Origin: Casuarius casuarius
Taxonomy: Eukaryota > Chordata > Aves > Casuariiformes > Casuariidae
DNA length: 64,000 bases
Assembly: GCA_003342895.1 (NCBI GenBank)
Contig: PTFA01000086.1
Span: 1,989,199 to 2,053,198 of the forward strand
Direction: 5' to 3'
Shown: positions 34,691 through 45,929 of the stretch, in pieces
Position numbering within the stretch: position 1 is the stretch's first letter
How the letters are laid out: each line of letters starts with the position of its first letter
Notes under the pieces: model-generated
Databases searched by the model: none
What the model was told of the DNA's origin: nothing
Seen by the model: the letters and a program-made list of their open reading frames with translations, nothing else
Translations under genes and position numbers: made by a program

Positions 34691-37230
34691 GGGGTAGACA
34701 AAAGCTGCTCTGATACTACCTGGACTTCTTAAAATCTGGAGGGCTGAACAGAAATTTGAGCAAAACACACAGATGCATATTCCTGAAGTACATTAAATAG
34801 CTATAAGAAAAAGGCTTATTTTGTGAAGGACTAAACTCCCCATGTGAAAAACTGTCACAATTACATTGTAGAAGTCCTACTATAACTGTGGGAGGACTTC
34901 TAAAGGGGGCAACGTGATTACATGAGTATTTCACCGTTTGGTTTCTTTAAAGCAGTGTCTTATCCTTGTGGTTGCAGGAATAAAAAGAAAACAGGACCAA
35001 AATTGAATTTATTTCTGTGAAAGCTTAACATGCTTAAACCAGTGTCATGACTTTGGGCAATCTGACTCGGAGTATCTGAATGCTTGGATCACCAGTAGTG
35101 CAAGCAATACCTCGCAGTTTTGCATCTTAACCTGTTACTACTACAAATATTTCATTCAGATCTTTGTGTGGCTGCACTGCACTGAAGACGTGTATGAATA
35201 TTTTTATTGACTCAGCAAGGAAGAAGGATCTAGTTTCTAGCCACTACATTAACAATGGAGCAAGCTTACTAGCCTCTGAAAATAGTGTTCACCATCTAAA
35301 GCTTTTATTTTTTTTAACTATTAGTAGAGGTATATTTTTTTCACTTTTATCACATAACATCAGAATAATAAGAGTTTCAAGAACGGTGCCTGTACAATAA
35401 ATCATGATTAATGAAGGATGATGGATAAAAGTGTGTACACACAGTTCACTGTGCATGTAGGATGCTTCCTAAAAACCTTTAGCAGTCTAGGACAACAATA
35501 TACTCCTTCTTGGGAAAGAGTCTCTCAAGTGGCTGCTACAAAGTTGGAGGGGTTTAGATGAAGGATGTTTCCTAGACGCGGGGTCTGTAATGAGGGAACG
35601 GGGGGAGTCAATGCACATGGACAGTAAATGCAAATACAGGAAATAAATTTAACATTTGCCTCAAAGAGTTACAAATGAATGAATAAAGGTAGTGTAGATT
35701 AACGAGAGAATGAAAAATATTTTATTTTCCTTAAATGTTTGCAGTATTTAGTGGTCGAATGAATGAACTGGTAAATTTTTAGGTCAGTTCACTTTCCTTC
35801 TTTCAAACTGAAAATAAAAGTACATCAAAAAAATAGATGTTGCTATTATTATTAATCTGGACAACTTAACAGTACTCCTTCCTAATCAAGACATCTCTAG
35901 TGGATTCACCTTTAGGGAACCTGCAAGCCCGCAAGTGTCACACNTTTAGAGCCGACTGCAAGCTCAGCTACCTAGTGCTTGTACAAACGTACAGTAACTT
36001 ACTGTTAAGGAAACCAAGGTGATTTTTAAGGAATTGCATGCAGAGAAAAAATTCTTTAAGAAGTCAAATATATGTGCGCCTCTTAGCAAAATAAATGTAT
36101 GCATTTGCTTTTTACTAATCAAATGGAAAAGTGTTCTGTTTTAATGGTTTCGAAACTTCCCCATCCCTCGAGCAAACAGTACCCATTACTTTAAACACTT
36201 CAGTGTCTAGTAATTGTTCACAAATGTGTCAGGCTACCAGTAATTTAAGTCCTGTCAGGAATAAATCTCAGACACTCACTTCTTCCAGTCAGTGACTTGA
36301 AAAAAACCCGCCCACATGTCAATTACAGGAAGCTCCGCGCGGTGGCTTTGTTCGGAGGCTGTGTAAACACCAAAAGCTTCCTCCTCGCTAACAACTGTTT
36401 TCTAAACCCTATATAAATGTTTATGTGAACTATCCTGCAACAGCATCTAGAGCAATAAAAAGCAGGCGCGTAAAAAACAATCTGTGTTGTACTTGTTGGC
36501 AATAAATGTACAGCCTGTAGAAGCTATATATCCAGTGGTGAATTATTTTCTCTCGGAGGTCTGACCTCAAAACATTTAAATGTTAGGCAGTAAATCAGAA
36601 TGATTTACCTCTGCTATCTACAGATTATTCTCCAGTTTCCATGTCCTGCTAAATATGTGGGTCTGCAAATACTTGCACATTAATATGTAAATAAACCCAC
36701 AGGTAGAGGTATATTCTGGAGAGATATAGGAGGAAGTCAAACAATTGGAATATATGAGTGGGCATATTTTTTCACCTGTGTTATTGTTCTCTGCAAGCCA
36801 CCAGGGAGTAGCCACAACCTGACATATGACTGATGCAGCGTAAGGAACAGAAAAAAAATTGCTGGAGATCAGCTATGGGAAGAGTTTAAAATACATAGAC
36901 AAGGAAAAATCTGGAAACTGATAGTCATGAAGTGACACACGCACCTAACTGACACTTGAGGTGTTGCTAATTCTGAAATAGAGATACTCAAATCCTTGCT
37001 CATCTAGTCTGGAAGATTCCTCAAATGTCTAAGCTCCATTAACAAAATGTGCTAGGGGCTTGATTTTTGGCTGTTTTGCAGGATCGCCTATGCTCTCCTA
37101 CTGCAATTATGATATCTAAATCCCTACCAGGTTTACAAGGCAAATGTTCTGCTGCCTACATTGGCCCATATGGCCTGACTCGGCAGTGGTGTTTTGAGAT
37201 GACATCCTGGATCAGGTGGAAGGCAGGTGT
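34690..37230. other. AT-rich non-coding DNA
   Basis: No gene recognised. A MIR-like fragment (CATGACTTTGGGCAATCTGA, near 35046) is too short to call firmly. A clean hairpin lies at 34869-34902. The stretch 36000-36530 is repeat-poor and enhancer-like, including a small CpG word (CTCCGCGCGGTGG) near 36334. An isolated N is at 35944. Confidence 0.65.
34869..34902 (+). repeat. 10-bp perfect hairpin
   Basis: TAGAAGTCCT (34869-34878) is matched by AGGACTTCTA (34893-34902) across a 14-nt loop. Seen directly. The arm is too short for a typical microRNA precursor (about 22-nt arms), but it could mark a degraded foldback element. Confidence 0.9.
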
Positions 37231-37234
37231 GCTG

Positions 37235-37575
37235 CCACCGCCACCTTTGGCAGTAGCTCACCAGTTAGTATATTTGCCTTCAGTGTGGGAGGCTCCAGTT
37301 CAAAACCCTCTGTGCCCTGATTTAGAGCAGGAATTTTAGCTCAGCTCTTCCCTCTCACAGCCGAGGCCCTGGGTCCTAGGCTCCATTGAGAGCTAGATGT
37401 CTTCCAGTCTTCCCAGCTGAAACCGTTCCACCTTGTCTACACAGTTGGATATTCATTAGAGGAGAAACTGGAAGACGACTTTCCCACATTCTAGATGAGC
37501 ATCCCAGCCGACAGCCTTAATCCATCTCTCTGTCTCCCTTTATCCCCCTGTTAATATCTTTCTATGCAAAACAGG
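37235..37575 (+). mobile_element. tRNA-derived CORE-SINE relic
   Basis: A box-A-like TAGCTCACCAG (37254-37264) is followed 32 nt later by a box-B-like AGTTCAAAACC (37297-37307), as in a tRNA promoter. Then come TGATTTAGAGCAGGAATTTTA and, near 37515-37560, CTTAATCCATCTCTCTGTCT and CCCTTTATCCCCCTGTTAAT, resembling a decayed CORE tail (CTCTCTGTGCCTCAGTTTCC, CCATCTGTAAAATGG). The parts lie in order on the plus strand. The box A to box B spacing is consistent with a pol III unit. Confidence 0.6.
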
Positions 37576-37810
37576 AGTGGTTTGGTGGTTAGTGCACTCT
37601 CCTGGGAGGCAGCAGAACTGGCGGCAGATCCAGTTAGGCAGAGGATGGTTCCACCCCTCCCAGAAGAGCTCAAACCACTGGCAGTATCACAGGGCACCAG
37701 ACACTGCTCAGCTCCAGGCGGGGCATTTGGCTGCAGACCCCAACTGGGAGAGGTGCTTGAGCTGGCCAGGGAATTTAGGCCCTCTCTCCTGAGTATTTTC
37801 TGCTGACTAG
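37575..37810 (+). mobile_element. Second tRNA-derived SINE relic, abutting the first
   Basis: TTTGGTGGTTAGTGCACTCT followed by CCTGGGAGGCAGCAGAACTGG (37581-37621) closely follows the SINE head GTGGTTAGAGCACTCTCCTGGGAGGTGGGAGACCTGG. It begins just after the tail-like part of the preceding copy in the same orientation, so two copies stand head to tail. The later part (to about 37810) is less certain. The 80-codon frame over it is not a gene. Confidence 0.6.
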
Positions 37811-38549
37811 TTTGGATAGTTCCTCTTCAGGGAAAGTTTCTTTGCTGACCCTATTTTTAGGTTTCTAAAACTCGATATGTATTGTAAAGGAGCCCAGGGC
37901 ATGCCAGTGGGACAAACTGCCATGCCGCGTTAGAGGTCTCCCAGCTAAGTCTACCAAGTGCAGGCTGGGACTGTGCAGCCACACTAATTTGGGGCCCTAG
38001 GGCGGGGGAGCCCCATCAGCATAGCGATGCTTCCCTGCCAGTCAGCCTGGCCTCAGCATTTTGAGTGCCAAAGCTTGCTTGCTTGAAGACCTTTGCACCC
38101 AGGCTGTCTAACACAGAGCTAAAAATGCTACAAAACAACAGGGAATCCAAATATTAAGCACGTACAAATTTTTCCTTCCTTTTGGGCTACAAACTCTGAC
38201 TCAGACAAAGCATTCACTGGAGCTATGGGGCATTTTGCTGAGCTGCACATGACAGATTTTCAAGTCCTTCATGTACATCACAAAAATCCTATTCAGCTCA
38301 TTGACCTGGACTTTGGAAGGTCTAGACTGAGATCCCTCTGAAATTTTCCCGCAACCATTTTCCAGATAAGGATTATTTAAAGAGTATGGTTCTTTCCAGC
38401 ATGAGTTATTCTGATCCTCCAAGAACAAAGAACAAGGAAGAACTGGCACAATGCAAAGAGAAATGGCAATGACTTTGAAAACTGAAATACGCTGTAGCTA
38501 TTAAAGCTAGCCCATGCCAGCATACATCGTTTGAGATTAAACCTTGAGG

Positions 38550-38622
38550 TTCCCAACTCAGGAAACGCTCTTATTCAATCCCATAGGAGCTTTTTGGAGG
38601 AAGGAATGCAGGATCTGGCCCT
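38550..38622 (+). repeat. Foldback repeat relic ending ggatctggccct
   Basis: CAACTCAGGAAACGCTCTTA and CAATCCCATAGGAGC are followed by GGAATGCAGGATCTGGCCCT. This follows a short sauropsid repeat I recall (ACTCAGGCAAAACTCCCATTGACTTCAATGGGAGT, then GGACTGCAGGATCTGGCCCT). Both arms are present but diverged. Confidence 0.5.
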
Positions 38623-39987
38623 AACCTTTTAGCCAGAATGACTCACCCTCCATTGTGCTATATTTCTTTATGGTGGATCACATTATATTGCCAAATGAAA
38701 GGGATATGATGTTTGGCAGAGGGAAAAATACAAACAAACAGTGAGAGCAGATGAGGTGCTGCAGTTTAAATTGTGCTTCTGAGTTTTTTTATGTATCATA
38801 ACTGTGTGCAAGGATGCCCTGGAGCTATGCTATAAGAAGAACACTTTAAGAGGAACCAACATAAAGAAACAAATAGCAATAAATGACACAAGTATAGCAC
38901 CTACTTATTTTTCAGAGATATAGAAGATTGGAAATGGTACAAACATTATAGTGCTGTACCAAGTATATTTTCCTACATAAGCATGCACACACTTGTGAGA
39001 TATATTTATGAGACAGATGCAAAGACTAGCATTGAAAAAAAATATATAAAATGCATATATATTATGTAAGAAAAAGAGAGAGTGGGAAGGACAAAGGTCA
39101 GGATCACTAAGGGGAAAAGTTTCATGAAGGGTTTTAGGTTGCAGAAGTATCCAAGTAATTTGGAAACTCCTCCTAATTTTTGCCCTATTTTATTCTTCTG
39201 TACATTGCTTCTCTAGGAAACCTCCTGGTCATCCTTTTAATGCTTCTACCACTGGCTCCCAATTGCAATAATTTTATGTTGGCAGGAGTAATGATGGGAC
39301 TTTAGAGTAAATGAAAAAATGGAGGGAAGGTGAATGGCTGGAGATGGTATGGTACCAAACCTCCATTTTGAGCTTGAAACTTGATTACATCAGTGTATTT
39401 AGGATAATTTGGGACTCCTTTACTATGCTGGTTTGTTGAACACTGAGTTACTGGAGAAGCCTCATAGAGAAGGAAAATGCTGAGGTTGAACTGTAGCTTC
39501 TAGGGACTGCTCAAGAAGAAAGAGGAACGGTTTGAGGGTGTCCCTTCGCTAAGCTGTGCAGAACGCCATGCAGTGCATCATGCTGCCAGCTTGCGTGTAA
39601 TAATTCCAAAGAGCTCATCACAGGAGACTGATTTTTTAAAAAATCAAAAATTTCTCCAGGAGACACCAACTTTATAGTGGAAGAAAAGGGAAAAGATCTA
39701 GATTAATTCCCCTCCCACCAGGTGCAACAGCATTTACAGGTGCTGCAGCTAGTAGTTCCACCACAGCCGCCCTGAAACAGCGTCTCCTCTCCGTAGCACT
39801 CCTAGGCAAGGGTGAGGGCCAAGGCTGAGAGCAGGAGGGGAGCGGGATCCCACCATGAACATGCTCCACATGGGAGAAAAGGGAGTCACGTGCTCTGACC
39901 CACACTGGCCACCAGGACAAAGTTTTCCATACCACATTCCTGCAGATCCTATCTGCTCTCTTGATAGCCTGGTGGCTTCACTGGTTG

Positions 39988-40050
39988 CAGGCTGCAAAGT
40001 GCTGAGCCCCCTTCGCAAGGCATGTGTCTTTTTGCAGGATCAGGCCCTTG
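39988..40050 (+). repeat. Foldback repeat relic ending ggatcaggccct
   Basis: CTGCAAAGTGCTGAGCCCC (39992-40010) and TTTGCAGGATCAGGCCCTTG (40031-40050) are the two ends of a repeat I recall from sauropsids (CTGCAAGGTGCTGAGCACC, then GCAGGATCAGGCCCTT). The centre with TTGACTTCAATGGGAG is missing or unrecognisable here. Confidence 0.45.
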
Positions 40051-40844
40051 AGTGTTGCTGAGGAGTGAGGCTAGGTTACATGGGCAACCTGCTATGCTGT
40101 TAAACTGAGCCGAAGAATAAACCTTCCAATGCTCAGGCATGTTGTACCAAGCTTAGTTGGTTAATTCCTCATGAAAAATAACTTTAAAAAGTATTCTTTC
40201 CAAACAAATTGATTTTTTTCTTAAGGAAAAATAACCAATCTGTCACTCAGTAAAAATACTCTGGCTAGATGGGCCTCTAACCCCTTTTCTTCACACCCCT
40301 GGAGGGGTGAAACCTTTCATAAATCTCTCATGGTTCAAAAGAAATCTATCACATGCTTCTTGCCCCATACATGGGATGATAAATAACACACAACCCCACT
40401 GCAACCTATTATGTATTCCTGGCTAGGTGAACGATTAGATAAGACATTTCTCCTTCTCATGAGGGTATCTGTTCATATTTTGCATGGTGTGGAAAGAACG
40501 TACTGCACTGAATGACGACTGATGATGATTAATGTATTATTCTACAGAGCATTATGGTTTCTTTTCATTTGTACTGCATTGTTAGGAGTAAAATGTGATA
40601 AAATGGCTGTAACTGTTTTCCACCCTACTTTCCCCCTCCCCCTAGAATGGTTAAAAATAGCACTTGAAAAATTATTGTAAAGGAGAGAAAAAAAAGGCCA
40701 TATTTTCTGGTAGTGTAAGTGGGTCTAGCTCCCCTGAATTTAATGAAGCTTCATTCTTTTATAGCTGCAAACAAATTTTTGCCCACTTTTAATAAACACT
40801 TGCTTAACTTTTTTGTTTGCCTTTCCTTCTTCCTTTGCTTTTAG

Positions 40845-40941
40845 GAGTTGAAAATACGGGAAATACGAAGATTTCAGATACACTGTAATCCAAAACTGGA
40901 ATCTCAGCCTGAATGAAGAACAATGAAGAAATCATAATAAA
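40845..40941 (+). other. Candidate terminal exon with poly(A) signal
   Basis: A long pyrimidine tract (about 40807-40842) ends in the acceptor TTTTAG (AG at 40843-40844). From 40845 one frame is open for 23 codons, ELKIREIRRFQIHCNPKLESQPE, and ends with TGA at 40914-40916. A perfect AATAAA follows at 40936-40941. Acceptor, short open end and early poly(A) signal together look like the last exon of a transcript. I recognise no protein family, and AATAAA is common in AT-rich DNA, so a non-coding transcript or chance remain likely. Confidence 0.25.
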
Positions 40942-40944
40942 TAA

Positions 40945-42020
40945 CTTCCAAAATGCAGTTCTTGGGAAAATATATTTTTGTCAATTGATAATCAGCTTTA
41001 TGGATTAGGGAAAAAAAATCACTAAAAATTCAGAAATTCTATTTCTGAAAATTGAGCAATCATCTTTTCTCATGCAAAAAAAAGAGTTTTACATTTTTCT
41101 TATTCTTTATGCATAATAGAGATAACTATATTCCTCTCTCCCTTACAAAACACACACGTGCTAATCTTCACATGGGCAAGAAGGCTCTGTGTTCACTAAT
41201 AAAATTTCCAGAAATTCCAAGTTTATTCTAACTTTGCTTATGCACAGCTGTTTTTCCTCCTCTAAAGCTGTTATTACATTTTTATCATAAAACACTGTCC
41301 ATGTTTGCCAGCTCCCCTCCATAAGTGCTCTAAAGTTTAGAGAACAAAGAACATCTCAGTTAATCCTATCCGAAATTTTATCTGAAATCATTCAGATAAG
41401 CCATAATTTGTTTGAGCTCTGCTTGGAGCAAGTGACAGAGTTTCAGATACAGTAATTTGCTGTGTTTCCATTTAAAACAACCGATGCTTCCCACTTCTAA
41501 TACATTGGAACATAAAATCCATGTCAGTTGTTTATATTTGGGGATTATGGAGTTATGGGATTGTTTGAGTCTGATTTTTAAGGCAGTTTGGCATGCCATT
41601 GAACGCACAGTCTCCACAATTTCACATTCATGTAAAGCTGCTCTATGTGCTGATGACTAATTGTACTTCTTTGCAAGAGCAATTATTTTTATTTGCACCT
41701 GCAGTTCTGAGCATAATTTAGGAACAGCACTACATATGCATTTGATGGATATAAATTGTTGAAAGATCAGGTCCATGTGTTTATATGGAAGTTGCAACTA
41801 TTTTCTTCATCTGTTTTTTTTCTCACTGATACGTACAATACATTGGGAACATATTCACAAAGCAGAGCCTAAAACTTCATCAACACAAGAGAAGACCCGT
41901 AAGTTAGCGTTGGTTTTCAGATGCGGTGCTCTACGTTACAGATCACGCTGGGGAATTTAACTCTCTTGCCTAAGGCCTCCAGCAGGCAGAGCGTAAGCCA
42001 GGAATAGCAGGCAGGATTTC
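40945..42020. promoter_or_regulatory. AT-rich non-coding; possible regulatory element at 41420-41760
   Basis: No exon seen. The part 41420-41760 is repeat-free, with GACTAATTGTAC and GAGCAATTATTTTTATTTGC near 41655-41696, giving it a homeodomain-rich, enhancer-like texture. Conservation is untested, so the regulatory label is weak. Confidence 0.22.
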
Positions 42021-42027
42021 CTGCCTT

Positions 42028-42245
42028 TCAGCCGCCAACGCCAGGCCACGCTGCCCCCTCGTCCTGGCCGTATTTGCACAGCACAGCCGCTTTTGCAAGG
42101 AAGCAGATGCAATGGGGCGGGCTGGGGGGGCAAGTCGTCCCCCCGGGACCGGCTGGGGACCGGCCCGGGCTCGAGAGGGTTTCCCGGGGGTTCCCCCAGC
42201 ACCGCAAACCTCCCTGCTCCTCACACCTCGGCGCAACCTCCAGCG
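42028..42245. other. CpG-rich patch with GC box and G-runs
   Basis: GC-rich, CpG-bearing sequence contains an Sp1-like GGGGCGGGCT (42114-42123), several G-runs and a G6/C6 hairpin (42125-42130 with 42139-42144). It is the best promoter-like CpG patch in the second half of the window. Five overlapping frames (60-92 codons) on both strands are unrecognisable. No TATA box is evident. Confidence 0.5.
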
Positions 42246-42785
42246 AGACAGATGGGGTTTGTACCAAAGCTGTGAAACTACTTAATTGTCCTGCTTCAAA
42301 TCTCAAGTGCCCATTTGGAGTAAAATGTTACAAAACATAAAGAGCTAAGAAATGCAATAGAGGCCTATCACCCAGGTCATTTAAGAACAAAAATTCTAGC
42401 TGTTTGGCAAAAAAATCTCTCATTTGTAATTCCCATCTAGCTTATTTTCTATCACTGGAAAAAAAAATCAGATGAAGTACAGAGCGACTGCAAGGAGCGC
42501 TAGTAAAACTAAACTACAGCAGAGAGAACGATTCACTCTAACTTGGTTTAAGCTTTAACTCAGCCATATTTGGCTCTTGTCAATTCATGTCAGATTCTTA
42601 AGATTATTTGATTTAGGACAGCCTTGCTGCTGTCCATAGGCCTTGCCAGAGAACTGAATATAAAATAAGTTCCAAGAAGCAGTTCGAGGGGAGTTTGAAG
42701 GCTTGATTACTTGAAGATTCATTTTTTGACAATGAACAGGCTTGGGGATAAAATAACATTGGAGGACGAGAAATGTCACTATGGA

Positions 42786-42908
42786 CCTGAACCTGCAAAT
42801 ACTTATGTACATGTTTTAACTTTACTACCGTGGGTAGTCCTGCTGAAATTAATGAGACTGCTCAAAGGGGTAAAGGAAAGCATACGCGCAGGAATTTCCA
42901 GGATCGGA
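42786..42908 (+). repeat. Foldback repeat relic (cctgcaaatactta type)
   Basis: Left arm CCTGCAAATACTTATGTACA and GTTTTAACTTTACTACCGTG; centre GTAGTCCTGCTGAAATTAATG; right arm GAGACTGCTCAAAGGGGTAA, then GCGCAGGAATTTCCAGGATCGG. This follows a repeat I recall as very common in turtles, crocodilians and birds: GATCCTGCAAACACTTA, GTAGTCCCATTGAAGTCAATGGGACTAC and CAGGATCGG form a long palindrome. Both arms are still readable. Confidence 0.65.
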
Positions 42909-42959
42909 GGCTACGTGTTTAAGACATGAAGAGTTCCAGGGCCTTCATTTGGGAGCACT

Positions 42960-43012
42960 CATATGCTTGTAGTTAAACACGCCTGAGCATTTGTAGCATC
43001 AAGGCCCCAAAT
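42960..43012 (+). repeat. Second, shorter foldback arm copy
   Basis: CATATGCTTGTAGTTAAACAC, then GCCTGAGCATTTGTAGCATC and AAGGCCCC. It resembles the right arm of the same class (CATGCTTAAAGTTAAGCACG, TGCTTAAGTGCTTTGCTGGATC, GGGCC). It lies about 50 bp from the copy at 42786-42908 in the same orientation, so they may be parts of one larger element or a tandem insertion. Confidence 0.5.
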
Positions 43013-43148
43013 GCTTGCACTGTAAATAATAGGAGACAGGAACCTGAAGCCAACTGTATTCGGAATAAAACAGCCAGGGGGAAAAAAAAGAAAAGTCCCA
43101 TGATCTCATACTGAACATAGGGAGGAGTTGCAACCACTTGGTCAGACT

Positions 43149-43190
43149 ACGAGCTGGTATAAACTGGAGCTACTCCACCGCAATCAATAA
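43149..43190 (+). repeat. Foldback repeat fragment (gagctggtataaa type)
   Basis: ACGAGCTGGTATAAACTGGAG, then CTACTCCACCGCAATCAATAA. It resembles one arm of GAGCTGGTGTAAATCGGCGTAGCTCCATTGAAGTCAATGG. The pairing arm is not clear. It is the third relic of this class within 400 bp. Confidence 0.4.
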
Positions 43191-45574
43191 GGTGAATGAA
43201 TGTAAAACTGAGTTTATACTTAAATGCTTTCCAGAACCGGGACCTTAGGAAATATTCAAAAAAATTTAACTTGGAGAGCAACCATTACGTTCTGAAGTGT
43301 CAGCGTAGTCTGATGATATGCAAGAGCCTAGAAAAATGAGAAGTCCTGGTTCCAAGGAATGGAAAGCAGTGTGGACACGGCCATTTGCTTCAGATGGGAG
43401 GCAGACATTGAGCCTGTTTTACAGGGACCATGTTCAAATGTCATGGAGACTGGGAAATTCTCAGATACTAGAAATAGCAGTGTAAGCTGGAAGATGGGCA
43501 ATATGTTAAATTGTTTGATTCCATATTCTTGTTTCTCATCTAATATTGTCTTCAACATAGTCAATCTTAAAATAATATTTTTCCATCTTTGCACAGCTTC
43601 TTACTTTTAATACAGTTCCCCAGCAATTCCTGTCATTAACAAGAAAGCATTTCTGATATTGTAATGGTTAGTTACTCTGCAGCTACAGAGAGTAAATAGG
43701 CTAAATGCAATAAAATATTAGTGGAGTTTCGTTAACATGAACTTTGTTGTGTAACACAACCCAATGAGCAGCAAATAAAAAGATGTCCCTTGCCCTGAAG
43801 AAATTTGAACTCTAAGTAACTCCTCATAAAAAATAAGATGTTTTCATTTTTTAAAAGCTTTGACAAGGTACAAGATGCTCAGATGTTTCAGAAATGAGAA
43901 ACATAAAAATACCTAGACAGATACTTTAACTCCAGATTCCCCAAAGTAGTTCGCCCTACTCTGTTAGAGTAGAAGCCAGATTTTGTGGAAATAAGTGCTT
44001 CATCTCCAGGAGCCACATGGATCTAAGAGCCTTTTACCAGAATGTTTACATTGTCTAAGTTCTTCATTTCCTCTGCCTGAAGCGCTGAACTGCACTAGAA
44101 TTGAATGCACAGTAAAACTACCATGTAAGAAAGGTTTATGCATTATGTTAAAAAGGGCTGTCTTGATAAATGGTGCCATTAGCATCTGGAATTCGCTGCA
44201 TTTGTTGGGTTAGGCCATTCTAAAAACAGTCCTTAAAAGTGTAACAAATTTGCTCAAATGCTAATGAGCTGAACCACCACACAGTTCTGTTGAATGAAGC
44301 CAAATATATTTAAAAGTTTTAAGCATTTGTGTATTACTAGTAGCCGCATTTAGTGTTCTAAGTATATATCAATTTTCCTGGGGAAAAATTGTATATACTC
44401 ACAGCTTAGAACTTCCCTCCTGAAAATACATCCTAAATGATCATTAGAAAAGATTACTTTCTCATGCTCTGTATTTCATATCCAGAGGATTGAATACAGA
44501 AGATTTCAAAAAATCAGTTATTTTTTAATCAACACATTTTTAGCTGTTGTGTCATTTTAAGTTCTTACTGCTTCTATACATCTGCTAGAGGTCCCCTGTA
44601 CTGAAAAGAACACTTTTGTCTGTACGTAGCAACAGAATTTTCACCTTTTTGGTTCAGATGGCAAGAAGCAGGAATGTAAAGACAGCAGTGAAATTTAGCC
44701 CTGCCTATTCATGTTTGGAAAGAGGAGAGGGGGAAATGACCTCTGGGCAATACTTATTTTCTTGAAAATTCTAGTTTCCTAACATCCTTCCAGACAAATG
44801 AATAGTATCCAGCAGCGGATAACGTGGTAGCTAACCACTTTTAAGAAAAAAAGAAAACCTCACCTGAAACGTGTGTATTTTTTAAAAAAGTCAACAGAAA
44901 GTGTTTTTGTTAGAATGCAGGAGAAGCCAGAAATCTGAAAGCATGGAGTCTAAATTGAGTCTATGGTCTGGCTCTACTCTTCAAGTCAAACCCAAGTGAT
45001 TGGAGCCAAGTATACACACATGACAAAGATGTTTAATGAAATGATATACACGGTGACATTAGACCACCAGGAACCAATGTCAGAATATTTTCGTTGGCCA
45101 GGATCTTCTTTGGCTCATCCTTATTCATAGACATAGAGCCGAGCCGGAGTCAGGAATTCGGCAGTAGTTCGGCTCTACTTACATTGGCTTTCCCACCTCT
45201 AGTGGTCAGCCACGAAACATCCACCCGAGTAGCTCCCTGAGGTACAGGGCGCTCAGAGCATGCAGAGATTTCCCCCTTTTTCAGGCAGACGAATGTGGTT
45301 TCTGATGCACTCAAACAGCAACGCAGTGTTACTCTGAGGGAAAGAACCATCCACCCAGATCTGGGCTATTTGTTAAAAAAAATGAAGAGGCTTTAATCAG
45401 CATTTTACAGGTGGGGGAGCTGGGCTTTGTGAAACTTTTCAGGCACAGAGATTGCTCACCAAAAAAGGACATTCCAGGCCATAATTACTCACAGATGAGG
45501 GGCAAGATTTGCAAATATTTTTGACTGGGAGAAAAAAAAACTAAAAAACCCCAAGGTTATACCAAGTCAAAACA

Positions 45575-45591
45575 TTTTTTTTTTTTTTTTT
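45575..45591 (+). repeat. Poly(T) run, T17
   Basis: Seventeen consecutive T following AACA. Mononucleotide repeat. No SINE body recognised on the minus strand. Confidence 0.95.
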
Positions 45592-45929
45592 GCTATTTTT
45601 TAAATGAAATTCCTTTAAACTCTTCCTCTGGAAGAGACATTTCACTTTGAAAACAGATAAATTAAAAATATTTTAAAAGTGTAATAAAGATATTTCTTTC
45701 CATTCATCCTTTTTTTTTCTGGTTGGTCCATCAAATAAAAAAAAAAAATCAATCCCTCAGATCTTCTTGAGAGCACTGTATGCTACAAGGAAAGCCCTTC
45801 TCCCCCCCCGGAATAAATTTACTTTACAGAGCAGCACAAAGATATAGTGCAGAGCTCCAAACATAAACGGAATACTCTGGGCAGAGCTTCTACCACGAGG
45901 AGTAAATTCAAGAAAAATATTGACCGACC

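Larger units (their letters stand above)
37810..40844. other. Non-coding DNA
   Basis: No recognised gene. It includes two foldback relics (38550-38622 and 39988-40050) and AT-rich sequence. Between 39700 and 40060 the GC is higher and short frames overlap on both strands without resemblance to known proteins. The 3' end (40807-40842) is a long pyrimidine tract leading to a candidate splice acceptor. Confidence 0.65.

Noticed and set aside
34869..34902. MicroRNA precursor
   Set aside because: The stem is only 10 bp. Known precursors have arms of about 22 nt or more.
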